Assembly (NCBI RefSeq): GCF_000169175.1
Contig: NZ_AAWS01000063.1
Coordinates: forward strand, 1-50,559
Length of the DNA stretch: 50,559 nucleotides
Direction: 5' to 3'
Origin: Microscilla marina ATCC 23134
GTDB lineage: Bacteria; Bacteroidota; Bacteroidia; Cytophagales; Microscillaceae
The number at the start of each line of letters is the position of its first letter. The first letter of the stretch is position 1. Shown piece by piece: positions 8,701-18,300 of this stretch. The notes below the pieces were generated by a model. That model saw only the letters and a program-made list of their open reading frames with translations, did not search any database and was not told where the DNA came from. Made by a program: the position numbers and the translations under genes.

Positions 8701-10255
8701 TCGCCACCAGCCCTGTAATATCGCCCACCGTTTTGAGGGTGCCATTCCACAACCCACAACTCAGGGCAAAGTAACGGGTGGCCAGCTCGCCCCCGCTAAA
8801 ATCCATGGCAACAATGGCCAGCACCCAGCGCATGCTTTTTACATAATCTTTGTGTTCCCGGTTCCAATACTTTTCGGGTATCTGCCCTGCTTTTATGCAG
8901 TTAGTCAGCATTCGGGTCACATAGTGTACCGCCCCGCATACCTGGGTCAGACTTTTGCCCATCTCGTCTACCCCCCGGCGCATCATATCTTCAAAGAGCC
9001 TGCGGACTCCCTGGTCAGCCTTGAGTTTTTGCAGGGCTTCTTCTACTTGCGGGCTGTACCAAAAAGTAGCCGTGTGGTGACGGGCATCGGTGTAATGTAC
9101 CCAAAACACCATTTCATCGTCCCCCGGATTAAATCGTCCTTTGCGGTTGGCAATGTCAAACAAGGTGCTACGGGAAGTATGGGAGTTGGTGACCACCAAC
9201 ACAATTTTCTTGACAAATTCTGCCCTCATTTTATCGTCTTCGGTGGCTGCCCAGCGAAAACCCTTCGCCTTGAGCCCGGTGTAGTTCCAGACCTCTACCT
9301 TGCCCGCCAGCTCCGATTGGGCTTGGGTAGGCACCTGGCTTTGCATGGCTTCTACTTTGGCGGCTTGGTGGGTAATGGTCAGGAGCTTGGGCATTTCGGC
9401 GTTCAAGTCAATCTTCGCCGGATTTTTTACCGGGTGGTAATTGCCCAATTGGGCAAGCAAGGCTTCTACCAGCTTTTGGGTGGCTTGTGCCCTTCGTTGG
9501 CGCGCTTCGGTGGGGGTAAGCTGGGGCTGTTCCTTGATCACAGCTTTCATATAAGAACGCATTTGGCTGCGCAACACGGGAGCAATGGCGCCATCGGTTT
9601 TGCTGAGCGAGGCATTGGGCAATATGCCGTGGATGCCCGCGACCAATACTTCGTTGGGTTTCAAAGCTATTTTTTCGGGGTATACATCGAGGTACATGGC
9701 CAGCCCCGCCAGCATTTGGTAGCTAGATTTTTGAAAGGCCGCCGGGGCACTTTTCATGATCCCCTTCAGTACTTGGTATTCTTTTCGGAGGGCGGTTTGG
9801 TATTGGGTATATTCATACAAGCGGCGGTCACCCTCCCGTTTCATCCGGGCAATGGTTTGGGCGATGGTTTCATTTTTGGCGGGTTTGGGGGCTTTAAACC
9901 CCTGAATGCCCCCCAGGTAGACATACAACTTTACCGCATTGTAGACATAGGGCTTGCCCCCAGCAGCTTGTTCGTTGTATTTTACCAACAAGGCGTTGAT
10001 CGCTTCTGCCGCCGGGTTGTCAATGGCTTGTTGGTGTACCTTGATCCACTTGGTATTGCCAAACACATAGCGGTTGAGGTGCGACAAACCGTGGGCATTG
10101 TTCCAGGCATTTTGGGCAATGATTGTCTTTAATTCTTTAGTGCCTGTGGCTATCCGGCGTTGTATTTCGGGGTCGGTTTCTTTTGCCTGCCCACTCAGGC
10201 TTGCCAAAAGCAAACAAAGCAGCAAAGTGTATTTTTTGAGAAAGGTATACAACAT
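5711..10255 (-). CDS. Secreted pretoxin-HINT polymorphic toxin-like protein
   Basis: I place the start at the ATG at 10255, which gives a clean signal peptide (MLYTFLKKYTLLLCLLLASL then SGQA); an upstream in-frame ATG at 10288 would bury it. Numbered from 10288, residues ~30-700 are a long helical, Ala/Lys-rich region. At ~716-848 lies a HINT domain: CFVAGTLILTNKGYKKIEDI at its start, a TSDHPFY histidine motif, and NHNYFVGQNRVLVHN at its end. HINT domains of this pretoxin type release a C-terminal toxin. The ~670-residue C-terminal part holds VRGAGEFVVVNG and NKSGHYQP (~1085-1110), motifs I associate with other polymorphic toxins, and an unrecognised final domain. The usual immunity gene is absent: the next gene downstream is convergent. 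The secreted 10295-12634 protein lies just upstream and is probably co-transcribed. Confidence 0.8.
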   Translation of the reverse strand: MLYTFLKKYTLLLCLLLASLSGQAKETDPEIQRRIATGTKELKTIIAQNAWNNAHGLSHLNRYVFGNTKWIKVHQQAIDNPAAEAINALLVKYNEQAAGGKPYVYNAVKLYVYLGGIQGFKAPKPAKNETIAQTIARMKREGDRRLYEYTQYQTALRKEYQVLKGIMKSAPAAFQKSSYQMLAGLAMYLDVYPEKIALKPNEVLVAGIHGILPNASLSKTDGAIAPVLRSQMRSYMKAVIKEQPQLTPTEARQRRAQATQKLVEALLAQLGNYHPVKNPAKIDLNAEMPKLLTITHQAAKVEAMQSQVPTQAQSELAGKVEVWNYTGLKAKGFRWAATEDDKMRAEFVKKIVLVVTNSHTSRSTLFDIANRKGRFNPGDDEMVFWVHYTDARHHTATFWYSPQVEEALQKLKADQGVRRLFEDMMRRGVDEMGKSLTQVCGAVHYVTRMLTNCIKAGQIPEKYWNREHKDYVKSMRWVLAIVAMDFSGGELATRYFALSCGLWNGTLKTVGDITGLVAMFTGYVSDPKLRSQMDGMFKTLKDKGFFNLIGEQFGKHFNALAKINHKSFYLLGEDIIFILSMATGAGELGLFAKGGKLAKLGQGLNGAVKGGKAALTVAQNSFRVLRRQLAGQVNFVYRKTTQAYDIVASGKVIATLQGGKIKVKRWINTTQDKILHPKSMDNSPDGKFIAKNEKGEYGVCNRQGKACFVAGTLILTNKGYKKIEDIKAGDWVWSYNEQTNKQELKQVTSTIELKASALILLKFSNEQIYATSDHPFYLEGKWVKAGNLSQGDRLHLFQSRKIALNHLIKIDTSVTVYNFAVADNHNYFVGQNRVLVHNSNGCGDLLARTNSQALKDKINALGDGKSKFLDDFKNASDDVLAKFEAKPELVEAWKKLLDDAGETALRKNVGELQKITDNLAEVKKIGYSKWKVKSLLNSNAYKELDDLLTTSKISEVEFTAFAKELRANSSFKNQINQPNPRIGVVGEIKQWFNKHRVANNPELIPCKEFARAKAKMGRPYEHQLKNGLLDIFNPKKQVSYKDQTVMVDFVITREGKLIVGRKHGKMADEFPVRGAGEFVVVNGKVRSLTNKSGHYQPNVAETKRMIKELEEMGLDLSEAKIFDLNKNIDLVIQNKGIYEKMLKNDVWRDIPHEVLDHPNLKAVYEKVQSLGADAEKAFMEGLSPQSFRKKVFDNPSLLNNWWSAAKWARNRLVVSLKRELRELLGDQIQANQILSLYRNTPDLLPRLSETVKLLKTHKLSAENNLKILKNKAFVEASVMREQGIKIKPEWWNDVNNRWLKTFDKKQANLSKSELLEYRKNKMTTAAQDMQAKKGRVVEEIGVVFGRRPAYEITKEFDDVMKTTNQLFIHDPSWRKWGIILPKVLPGNFLDNVVQACETAARIKTWNLVVNGKKLKGKVYINLEDYNIFNAMHAMYGNPNSSKVINTALKNKGNPFHQTRITDMEIANIVRNKKWFENTGFIKKENGVTRILSKQEVEQTYGIKYIGDIAANKFK

Positions 10256-10294
10256 AGTATCCAAAGTTTTGTGTTGAATCATCCACATATTTGC

Positions 10295-12634
10295 TTATTT
10301 TTTTAACCCGTTTTCTTCTAAAAACGGAGTGACTACGGCTTGGTTGATAAACTGGGCTACCAGCTCCTTCAAACCGTTAATGATCTCTAATTCGTTTTTA
10401 CCTGCCTTTTTGAGGCGGCTATATTCCTCCACTATATTTGTTGCTTTGTCTTTGATTTGCTTCACCACCAAGGCCATTTTATCGGCTTTTTGGAGCAATT
10501 CTACCAACAACACCAAGCGGATTTTCTTTTGACCATGCTGAACATTCACTACTGCATATTTTTGTCGGGCTTCCAGGTAGACTTTGGTCACCGGATACTG
10601 CGAGGTAGCCGATGCTACATTGGTATTTACCACCAGCCAGGCGGTAGAGTCTGCTTGTGGTGTGGGGGCGTTTTCGGGGGCAATGGTAGGGCTTAGCCTG
10701 GCTACCTCCCGGTCAATGGTTACACTTAAGCTATCCATTTGTCCGGAAAGTTGCTTTTGCCGGGCATCGTCATCGCCTTTGATTGCCTGAACAATTTTTC
10801 TAAACAAATCACTCAATTCTTGCCATAACCTTTCCAGGGCTTCTTTGGCCAGCTTGCCCGCTACTTTAAGAATCTTCCCACCCCCATCCTTCAGTTTTTT
10901 GGTGGCTTCAGTTATCTTTCCATCCTTCCAATCTTTCTTCCCGTCCTCAATCGTCTTTTTACCAATTTGGATCGTTTCCAGTAGTTCGGTTTTGTCGGGA
11001 CCATTGTAGTTTTTTACCCACTGTTCTACCTTTTTGAGTACTTGGTCTATTTTGCCCACCACCTGGTCTAGCTTGTCCAGCCCGCGTTCTATTTCGTCAA
11101 ATAAATTGTTGATTTCGCCCATAAAGCTCAAATACTGGTCGCGCCACTCGTCGGGTATAATTTGGGTGCCTGCCCCATCAGTGGTCAGCTCTCCGTCGAT
11201 GAGGCGCTTGTCGGTGTTTATCTTGATGCGGTCGAACCGGGCAAACACCCTGGCTCCCTGAAAAAACTTGATGTGGGTGTAGGCTCGCCCGGCAAACCAA
11301 CCTCCTCCCAAGGGTTTGACCTCTACCAGGGTAAATTCAAAGTCGGCTGCCATGATCTTATCGCCTACTCGCAAACCTGAGATAGGGCGTTGGTTGCTCA
11401 GGTCTACCACCAGGGGCTTGCCGCATTGTACTCCGGTGGGCTTGGGAGTGGGCATCCTGAAATCTACGGTGGCGGTTTCTTCACTGCCAAAGGCGTTACA
11501 ATCGGCGGTAAGTTTGAACGAATAGGACACTCCAGGTTCCATGTCGTTGATTTGGACGCGGTTGGAGAGGGCACGTTTGGTATGCCACTTGTAGGCATCG
11601 CCTTCGCGTTTGAAGTGGACAGTATAGCCTGTGTGGTCGTTTTGAGCATCCCAATCGAGTTGTACCTGGTAGGGGTTGAGGGCTTTTGCCTGAAGGCGGG
11701 CGGGCACGGGGCAGGGTTTGCCATAGCGAAACACTCGAATCTGGCTCACCCCATCGTTGATAAACAAGGTTCTGCCTTGGGGGTCGCGCGCCTGGATGCG
11801 AATGGCGTACCATTTACCCAAGCCCAACACAGGTTCGGCTTGCATGCCGTAGTTGTAAGCTAGGCTAGTTGTGGTGGCACGAAATATCTCTGGCCCCAGG
11901 CAATTGAATATTTCGCCTTGAGATATTCGGCTGGCGGTTGGGTTATTTGCGTTTATATTCGCATATTGGTTCTGACAATTGGGGCGTAGCTCGTTCAATA
12001 TCAATTCATACTCAGGATTAAAGGGCGTGTTAGCAGGACGAGCCCAGTTGATAGAAATTGGAACATTTCCACTATTCTGGCTGTTTAGGGTAGAGAAATG
12101 AATAGGGGTATTTACGATTACTGGTTGCAAAGCAAATACCCGCAACGTTTTCTGCGACAAAATGTCTACATTGGACACCAATACATTAGTCCGGAATCTA
12201 TCCACGAAAGAAAATGATATTCGGTAAATTCCGTCAGGCACTCTTTTCGTCTTCAAATATTGCTGCCGGGAGTACCCAGAGAATGACAGATTGTTAGCCG
12301 AGAAATAATCCGATAATTCCGAGCCGCTCAGGGTCTGGCTAGGTCCCAGGTCGAGCAAGGGTCGGTAACTATCCCTCGTTTGTATGACAATTCCCCGCCC
12401 ATCGATGCTTTCCAATTTAATTCGCAAGTAACCAGCGTACGAGGTCAAGCCGTTGAGCACCATGGTCAATTGAAGTGAGTGGTTATATCCGAAGTTTGAG
12501 AGATAAGGAGAAACTGGCCGGGCTACGGTAGCAATGATCTTTACGCTGTAATTTTGTTGGGCGGTGGTATAACCACTCGCTCCTAAGAGCAAAACTCCCG
12601 CAATAATAAGGCACTTGAATAAATGGATGCGCAT
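10295..12634 (-). CDS. Secreted fibronectin-type protein, TANFOR-like
   Basis: A signal peptide (MRIHLFKCLIIAGVLLLGAS then GYTTAQQ) starts this 779-residue protein. Residues ~25-310 resemble the N-terminal domain of TANFOR-type proteins of Bacteroidota (weak recollection). Residues ~315-400 are a fibronectin type III domain: PCPVPARLQAKALNPYQVQL, WDAQNDHTGYTVHFK, and MEPGVSYSFKLTADC. Residues ~505-640 are Lys/Glu-rich coiled coil. No T9SS C-terminal signal is evident. It ends 39 bp before the chosen start of the pretoxin-HINT gene on the same strand, so the two likely form an operon. A role as carrier, chaperone or surface anchor for that protein is inference. Upstream is a 356-bp gap with direct repeats. 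Confidence 0.65.
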   Translation of the reverse strand: MRIHLFKCLIIAGVLLLGASGYTTAQQNYSVKIIATVARPVSPYLSNFGYNHSLQLTMVLNGLTSYAGYLRIKLESIDGRGIVIQTRDSYRPLLDLGPSQTLSGSELSDYFSANNLSFSGYSRQQYLKTKRVPDGIYRISFSFVDRFRTNVLVSNVDILSQKTLRVFALQPVIVNTPIHFSTLNSQNSGNVPISINWARPANTPFNPEYELILNELRPNCQNQYANINANNPTASRISQGEIFNCLGPEIFRATTTSLAYNYGMQAEPVLGLGKWYAIRIQARDPQGRTLFINDGVSQIRVFRYGKPCPVPARLQAKALNPYQVQLDWDAQNDHTGYTVHFKREGDAYKWHTKRALSNRVQINDMEPGVSYSFKLTADCNAFGSEETATVDFRMPTPKPTGVQCGKPLVVDLSNQRPISGLRVGDKIMAADFEFTLVEVKPLGGGWFAGRAYTHIKFFQGARVFARFDRIKINTDKRLIDGELTTDGAGTQIIPDEWRDQYLSFMGEINNLFDEIERGLDKLDQVVGKIDQVLKKVEQWVKNYNGPDKTELLETIQIGKKTIEDGKKDWKDGKITEATKKLKDGGGKILKVAGKLAKEALERLWQELSDLFRKIVQAIKGDDDARQKQLSGQMDSLSVTIDREVARLSPTIAPENAPTPQADSTAWLVVNTNVASATSQYPVTKVYLEARQKYAVVNVQHGQKKIRLVLLVELLQKADKMALVVKQIKDKATNIVEEYSRLKKAGKNELEIINGLKELVAQFINQAVVTPFLEENGLKK

Positions 12635-12990
12635 TACCTTGGTTTGGTTTAAGTAGTTGGTTTTGAGCTTTAGCTTTTTTGTTCTTCGAGTAGCTTAGCC
12701 TTTAGCTTTTTTGTTCCTGGCTTTTGGGCTTTGTTGGCCTTTAGCTGTTAGCTTTTAGCCTTTTCTTTATCTTGGCTATCAATTAGATATACCCATCTCA
12801 GCGGCTGGTAAGGCTTAAGCAAACGGCACTGGGCTATAGACTAGATATACCCATTTCAGCGGTCGACTTTGGACACTTTTAACAAGAAATATTTTGAAAA
12901 TGTGGAAAGGCAGGTGTTCTTTCCTCAAAGATAGTTATTTTCAAGCAGGTTTACTCGACTAATTTACGCTTGAAACTTTCGGGGTAAGGT
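12635..12990. other. Intergenic region with short direct repeats
   Basis: No gene is seen. TTTAGCTTTTTTGTTC-like words occur twice near 12669 and 12705, in a stretch rich in TTAGCTTTTAGC variants. TAGATATACCCATCTCAGCGG (12784-12804) is repeated with one change at 12842-12862, 58 bp away. A small hairpin (GGAAAG 12904-12909 with CTTTCC 12919-12924) lies downstream of the HA-repeat gene and could help terminate it. Confidence 0.5.
12784..12862. repeat. Pair of 21-bp direct repeats
   Basis: Copies at 12784-12804 and 12842-12862 differ at one position (ATCTCAGCGG against ATTTCAGCGG). They lie about 150 bp upstream of the 10295-12634 start on the minus strand, where paired operator sites would be plausible, but nothing else supports that. 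Confidence 0.5.
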
Positions 12991-15210
12991 TTAGTTGGTT
13001 TTCTTAGTTTTTGGAGGATTCCAGACAAAACCAATGCTGTTGAGTAAATTTATTTTGACTGTAGATAAAGTTCCTTTTTTGAAACAATCCCTTTGGTGAT
13101 CCACCCAATGACTAAGCATTTTTTGCCTGGGTTGTTTTTTAGATAGCCTAAAATGTCCGTGTTCTTCGTTAAATGCCTTGAGTGCTTCAAAACTTTGTTT
13201 CCAGGCTGCCCCCACTGGAATCGCTCTGCTACTTTGCACCCACACAAAACCAAGGCTGTTGAGTAAGTCTACCCGGTTTTGAGGCAGCCGCCCTTTTTTA
13301 AAGCGGTCTCTTTGAAAATGTACCCAACGACCTAAAGAATTTGACTGAGTCCTGGTTACGTTGCAATGTCCATGTTCGGTCTTAAACTGCTTGAGTTCTT
13401 CAAATCTTTTTGCCCACTGGTCTTTGCGTCTTCCTATGTCTGCTACCTTGCCTTTTCTTGACCACTCAAAACCAAGGCCATTCAGTAGGTCCACCCGATA
13501 AGGAAGGATTGTCCCTTTTTTGTAGCGTTGTCTTTGGTGTCCTACCCACCCTGCCAATTTTTTTGTTTGCTCATTGCTATGGGGCACGTTACAATGCCCA
13601 TGGCTGGCTCGAAATGCCTTAAGTTCTTCAAAACTTTCCATCCAATCTTGCTCATGGGCTTCAGTATAAATAACCTTCCCTTCTCTTGACCATTCAAAAT
13701 GAAGGCTATCCAGCAAATGTATCCGTTCCTGTGCAAGTTTGCTCTCCTTACGTTCTTTCCTTTGCCTGGTTATCCAACTATTCAGTTTTTTTGTTTGCCC
13801 GGTATTTCTGGGGGGATTGCAATGTCCATGTTCCGCCTCGAACGACTTTAATCGCTTAAACATTTCCATCCATTGTTCGTCAAGCCTTTCGTTTCCTTCC
13901 CAGCTAAAATTTATGCTGTCAAAGAGCTCTACCTTTTCGGGGGCAAGCTTACCCCTATTGTATTTAAGTCTTTGGTTACTCACCCACTGCCCCAACTTTT
14001 TTAATTCTTCGGTATTTCTTACTATCCGAAAATGCCCATGGGTAGCCTGAAATGCCTTTAACTTTTGAAACATGGCAGTCCATTTAGACTCAGCCAAGGC
14101 TGCTCCACCCCAATCGAAGCCTATGTTTTCCAACAGTGTTGCCCTCGCTTTAGACAATGTACCCCTTTTATGATAAAGTCTTTGGTTAGACACCCACTCC
14201 CCCAACTTCTTCATTTCTTTTGACTCGCTTCGCGGTACATAACAATGCCCCTGTGCCTCCTGAAATAATTTAAGTTGCTCAAACATCTCCATCCACTTTT
14301 TTTCATGCTCCCCTAGTGTGGTTCTGGACAAATGACTGTCTCTTACCCACTCAAACCCAATGCTATTGAGCAAGTCAGTACGTTCCTGCGAAAGCGTTTG
14401 TTTTTTGAAGCATGTTCTTTGGGTAGAAACCCAGGCATTTAATTTGGTTTGCTCAGGAGGCACCTCACAATGCCCCTGAGTAGCTGTCAGCTGCTTAAGC
14501 TCCTCGAAGCAGGCCATCCATTGTTGTTCAAAATGCTTTTGCAGAAAGGGGTGTTCTTTACGAGATACCTCCCAGTCGAAGTTTAATTGATTGAGCAACT
14601 CTAACTGTTTAGGACTTAATTTATCTTTGTGTCTGCGTTGATGCCTTACCCAATAACCAAGCGAGCTGGTATTCTGGTCGGTGGTGGTTACCCGGCAATG
14701 CCCGTGCAAGGCGTGAAAATCTTCTAAAAGCGCATAAGAAATCATCCAATTACTTTCCCGCGCGCTCCACGAAAAACCGATGGCTTCCAGTCGTTGTCTT
14801 CTTTCGGGTGCCAAGCTATTGTCTTTGTATTTATTTCTTTGGGTATTGACCCAAAAACCTAGTTTTTTATTGAATGACTTTGTAACATTGCAATGTCCAT
14901 GCTTTTTTTTGAAATCTATTAACTCCTCATAATGAACCTCCCAGGCAACCTTAGAAGGTCTTATTGCCCAGGTAAAGCCTAATTGGTTTAACAGCTCTAC
15001 TCGCCACGAAACCATCTTTTTTTTGTTGCTCCTTTGTTCCTTTACCCAACCAGCAAGTGCTTGATTCTTCTCCCATCCTCTGGGCACCCTACAATCTCCA
15101 TACATTTTTTTATACGCCTTCAGCTCCAGATAACGCATATACCATTGCTCATCGCGCCAGTCCCAACTATGGGGTTTGTCAAAAGGATAAGTCCATTCTT
15201 TGTCTTCCAT
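12991..15210 (-). CDS. Protein of ten tandem helicase-associated (HA) domains
   Basis: The 739-residue protein consists of ten copies of a ~65-residue unit with the pattern W-x6-L-x2-F-x4-GHC-x-V ... LG-x-WV-x2-QR ... LL-x2-LGF-x-W (for example FEELKQFKTEHGHCNV and LLNSLGFVW). This is the helicase-associated domain, usually found as a few copies behind a DEAD/SNF2-type helicase; it probably binds nucleic acid. No helicase motor is present here. There is no signal peptide, so it is probably cytoplasmic. I start it at ATG 15210 (MEDKEWTYPFDK). A longer in-frame start at 15531 would run across the adhesin terminator (15281-15316) and the end of the adhesin gene, and its extra residues have no HA pattern. 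Confidence 0.82.
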   Translation of the reverse strand: MEDKEWTYPFDKPHSWDWRDEQWYMRYLELKAYKKMYGDCRVPRGWEKNQALAGWVKEQRSNKKKMVSWRVELLNQLGFTWAIRPSKVAWEVHYEELIDFKKKHGHCNVTKSFNKKLGFWVNTQRNKYKDNSLAPERRQRLEAIGFSWSARESNWMISYALLEDFHALHGHCRVTTTDQNTSSLGYWVRHQRRHKDKLSPKQLELLNQLNFDWEVSRKEHPFLQKHFEQQWMACFEELKQLTATQGHCEVPPEQTKLNAWVSTQRTCFKKQTLSQERTDLLNSIGFEWVRDSHLSRTTLGEHEKKWMEMFEQLKLFQEAQGHCYVPRSESKEMKKLGEWVSNQRLYHKRGTLSKARATLLENIGFDWGGAALAESKWTAMFQKLKAFQATHGHFRIVRNTEELKKLGQWVSNQRLKYNRGKLAPEKVELFDSINFSWEGNERLDEQWMEMFKRLKSFEAEHGHCNPPRNTGQTKKLNSWITRQRKERKESKLAQERIHLLDSLHFEWSREGKVIYTEAHEQDWMESFEELKAFRASHGHCNVPHSNEQTKKLAGWVGHQRQRYKKGTILPYRVDLLNGLGFEWSRKGKVADIGRRKDQWAKRFEELKQFKTEHGHCNVTRTQSNSLGRWVHFQRDRFKKGRLPQNRVDLLNSLGFVWVQSSRAIPVGAAWKQSFEALKAFNEEHGHFRLSKKQPRQKMLSHWVDHQRDCFKKGTLSTVKINLLNSIGFVWNPPKTKKTN

Positions 15211-15280
15211 AAGACCTAAAATACATAATATTTTGGAAATACTCAGATTTTGGGGAGTGTTTTCATCGCTGATTTTAGCT

Positions 15281-15316
15281 TCAAAAAAAAGCCTGTAACC
15301 AAGGCTACAGGCTTTT
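15281..15316 (-). terminator. Intrinsic terminator of the SprB-type adhesin gene
   Basis: On the minus strand AAAAGCCTGTA pairs with TACAGGCTTTT (15287-15297 and 15306-15316, 11 bp, 8-nt loop) and the stem runs into TTTTTTTT. It sits about 70 bp past the adhesin stop. Confidence 0.85.
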
Positions 15317-15386
15317 CTTAAGCTATCTTCAAGTAGTAAAATACCAACTACTTCCTGTTGATCATTTAAAGTAACATAATCTCTCT

Positions 15387-18300
15387 TTATTTCACCACTA
15401 CCTTCAACATTTTCTGGCTGGTAGGGGTTTGTACCCGTACTACATACACCCCTTGGGTCATTTCGGGAATGTGGAGCAACCAATGGTAATCGGTTTGCCC
15501 ACTGCCTTTGATCGGTTGCTTGTAACGCCAACGGTTGCCCGAAGAAATGTTGAAAATCTCTACCGATACCGGGGCGGCTTGCGCCAAAGAAACGGCAATA
15601 TTTACCTTGCCACCAGTCACTGGGTTAGGCGATACCTGGGCAGTAATTTGTTGGCCTGCTTTGCCTGACTGGGCAAAACGCTTGTCTTCGGCTTTCACCA
15701 CGGTTACCTGGCGTTCGAACACGTCCTGGCAACCCCCTAGCGAGGCGTACAAACGCACGGTATAAGTGCCTTCTTTGGGCACCAGTAAATGTTGCTTAGG
15801 ATTGGTCACAGTACTCTCCAGCAAAAATACGTCTTGGTCGAGCCCTTCAATATCCCAAAACAAGGTGGTAGGCGCCGGGCGGCAAATCTCAATGAGCACC
15901 ACCGTATCGCCCACCACGGCGTCGGAAGGCATCAGAAAATCGGCTTCGAAGGCACTGGCTGAATTTGCCAGTTTGTACTGCCCGCTGCCACTGCAACCTG
16001 CCGCAGTGGTCACGGTCAGGAAGTAAGTATCGGCGGTGTTTACGGTTACTTCGCTCGCACTGCTGCTAAAATTCCCACTCGCCGAAGTCCAGGCGTAGGT
16101 AGCAATGGTATTGCCCGCCGGAATCGTGGGCTTTAAGGTTACACTCTGCCCGGCACATACGGTGCTGCCAACGCCCAGGTCTACACTGATAGGCAAGGGG
16201 TTTTGTAAGATAAAACTCGCCTGTCTGGTACAACCTTTAGCATCGGTCACTGCTACAGTGTAGGTGCCCGCGCTGAGGTTATCAAAAGAAGTGGCTCCCG
16301 CAGCCAGTCCGTTGTCCCACTGAATAGTATAAGGGGCAGTACCTCCACTGATCGCAATTGCCAAGCCACCATTGGTGCTGTTGTGGCAAGTAGGGTCTTG
16401 GCTCGTTTGGCGGGTAATAAGCAAAGGTTCGGGACCCGGCACGAGCACCCGCTCAAAACGGATACAACCTTTGGCATCCTGGGTTTGGAAATCGTGGTAA
16501 CCCTTGGCAAGCCCACTGAGCTTGAGGGTAGTGGCGTTTTGCCAGGTAATTTGCCCGGTCTCGTTGCCGTTTACCCAACTTACCTGGACAGGAAAGTTGC
16601 CCGCCACGCTAAAAGTAGCTGTGCCATTTTTTGCTTCGGCGCAAGTGACGGGGGTAATGCTTTGGTTGGTAACCCTGGCGGCATCGGCATTGGACAATTG
16701 TACCACTTGGGTCACCGAACAACCCAAAGCATCGGTTACAATCATTTCGTAAGCGCCGCCTTCAGCATTCGTTAATTGGGCGGAGGTGCTCCAGGTTTTT
16801 AAGGTCCCCAAGGCCTCCTCGTATTTTTTCCAGGTATAACTATAGGGAGTAGTTCCTCCGGTGGCCATCACGGTGGCACTGCCGTTAGGCAAACCACAAG
16901 TAGCGGTAGTAATGTTGGTTACGCTTGCCGCTAATTGGGTGGGTTCGGTAATGGTAAAGCTTAAAGTTTGCTGGCAACCTTTGTAGTCAGTTGCCTGAAT
17001 AGTATAACTGGCTGCTGCCAAACCCCTGAGGGCAATTTGACGGTTACTGGTCCAATGGAACCAATCGGTTTCGGCGTAAGGGGCTCCATTGACCAGGATA
17101 GTATAGGGTTGACTACCTGCATCATTGCCTCCTTTGGCTTCAAAAATATAGGTGCCGTTGTAGCCTCCTTTGCAACTCACCTGGGTGATTTTTTGCTGGG
17201 TAAGCGTGAGTAATAGTGGTTCTTTAATCGTAACTACAGTACTGATCGTACAGTTTTCGGCGTCACGGGCGTACAGGGTATGGTCTCCTGCGCCAAAGCC
17301 ACTAAAAGCCGCTGAAGCCTGGAAGTTGGTGCCGTCTTTGGAATAGGTATAGCCACCCCAACCGCCTGCTACAGCGAGGGTCACGCGGCCATCGCTGCCT
17401 CCGTGACAAGACACCGAGTCTATAGCAAAAGAAGCTACTTCAAAGGCAAAGGCTACCGAAGGTTCGTCTATGGTAGTAGAAATTTCGTACCAACCTCCGG
17501 TCACAAAGTTGTGGCAACCTTGAGCGTCTTTTACCCGGAGCTTGTAGGCTCCCGCCGGACGGTTGCTCAAGGTAACTGTGTTTTCGGTCGCCCCCAAGGT
17601 AATCTCAGCGGTTACCGGGCTATTGGCTCCATCTACCCACTGGATCGTATAAGGCTTGACTCCTCCGCCAATGGTGGCGGCAATACTGCCATTACTTTCG
17701 CCTTTACAAGTGACCCGCTCAGGAGTGAGCGATACTGTAAGCACGGGAGGTGCCTGTAGTTGAATGGGCAAACTGATGTATTCACAGGTTTTGTCGTCCA
17801 CTACCCGAATGCTATACACTACGGTGCCCCCCTGGAAATTAGTTGGGCGCAAGCCCGTAAACAAAGCCGAGGTGCCCGTTTGGGTAGCGATTTTGGCGCC
17901 GTTTTCGTTGAGTTCTATAGTATAGTTGCCATTGCCTCCGGTCACATTGTCTACCCTGATTTGCCCATCTTCACCATCGGCACAAGTGACGTGGTAGGTA
18001 GCAAAACGGAGCACTGGGGTAATCGTGGCGGTTAGAGTAGCCGGAGCGGTCAAGCTGACGCTTCCCAATACCTTGGCTGGTTGGGGACAATTATTTTGAC
18101 TAATTTCTACGCTGTAGTTCGCCTCAGAAAGCCCAGTAAATACCACCGAATCGCCTACAGTGACCCCGCTAAGCGAGGTGGTACCAAAACCCACAAAAGC
18201 CGGGGTATTTACCACTGTTCCGCCTTGCTTGAGCACCAAAGTATAAGCCGTATTAGGGGCAATGGTGTTGCCTGCAGTAACTTTCACCCCCAACTTGCCA

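Noticed and set aside
8852-10132. A 426-codon open frame antisense to the pretoxin-HINT gene
   Set aside because: It lies wholly opposite a gene with a signal peptide and a HINT domain, and its translation (Gly/Phe/His-rich, no family motif) looks like a composition shadow.
12991-15210. Regularly spaced repeats that might be mistaken for a CRISPR array
   Set aside because: The period is about 200 bp, the repeats are diverged and they code for HA protein domains in one frame.
15211-15531. N-terminal extension of the HA-repeat gene to an ATG at 15531
   Set aside because: It would overlap the end of the adhesin gene and read through a strong intrinsic terminator. The added residues lack the HA pattern and mirror the T9SS region in another frame.
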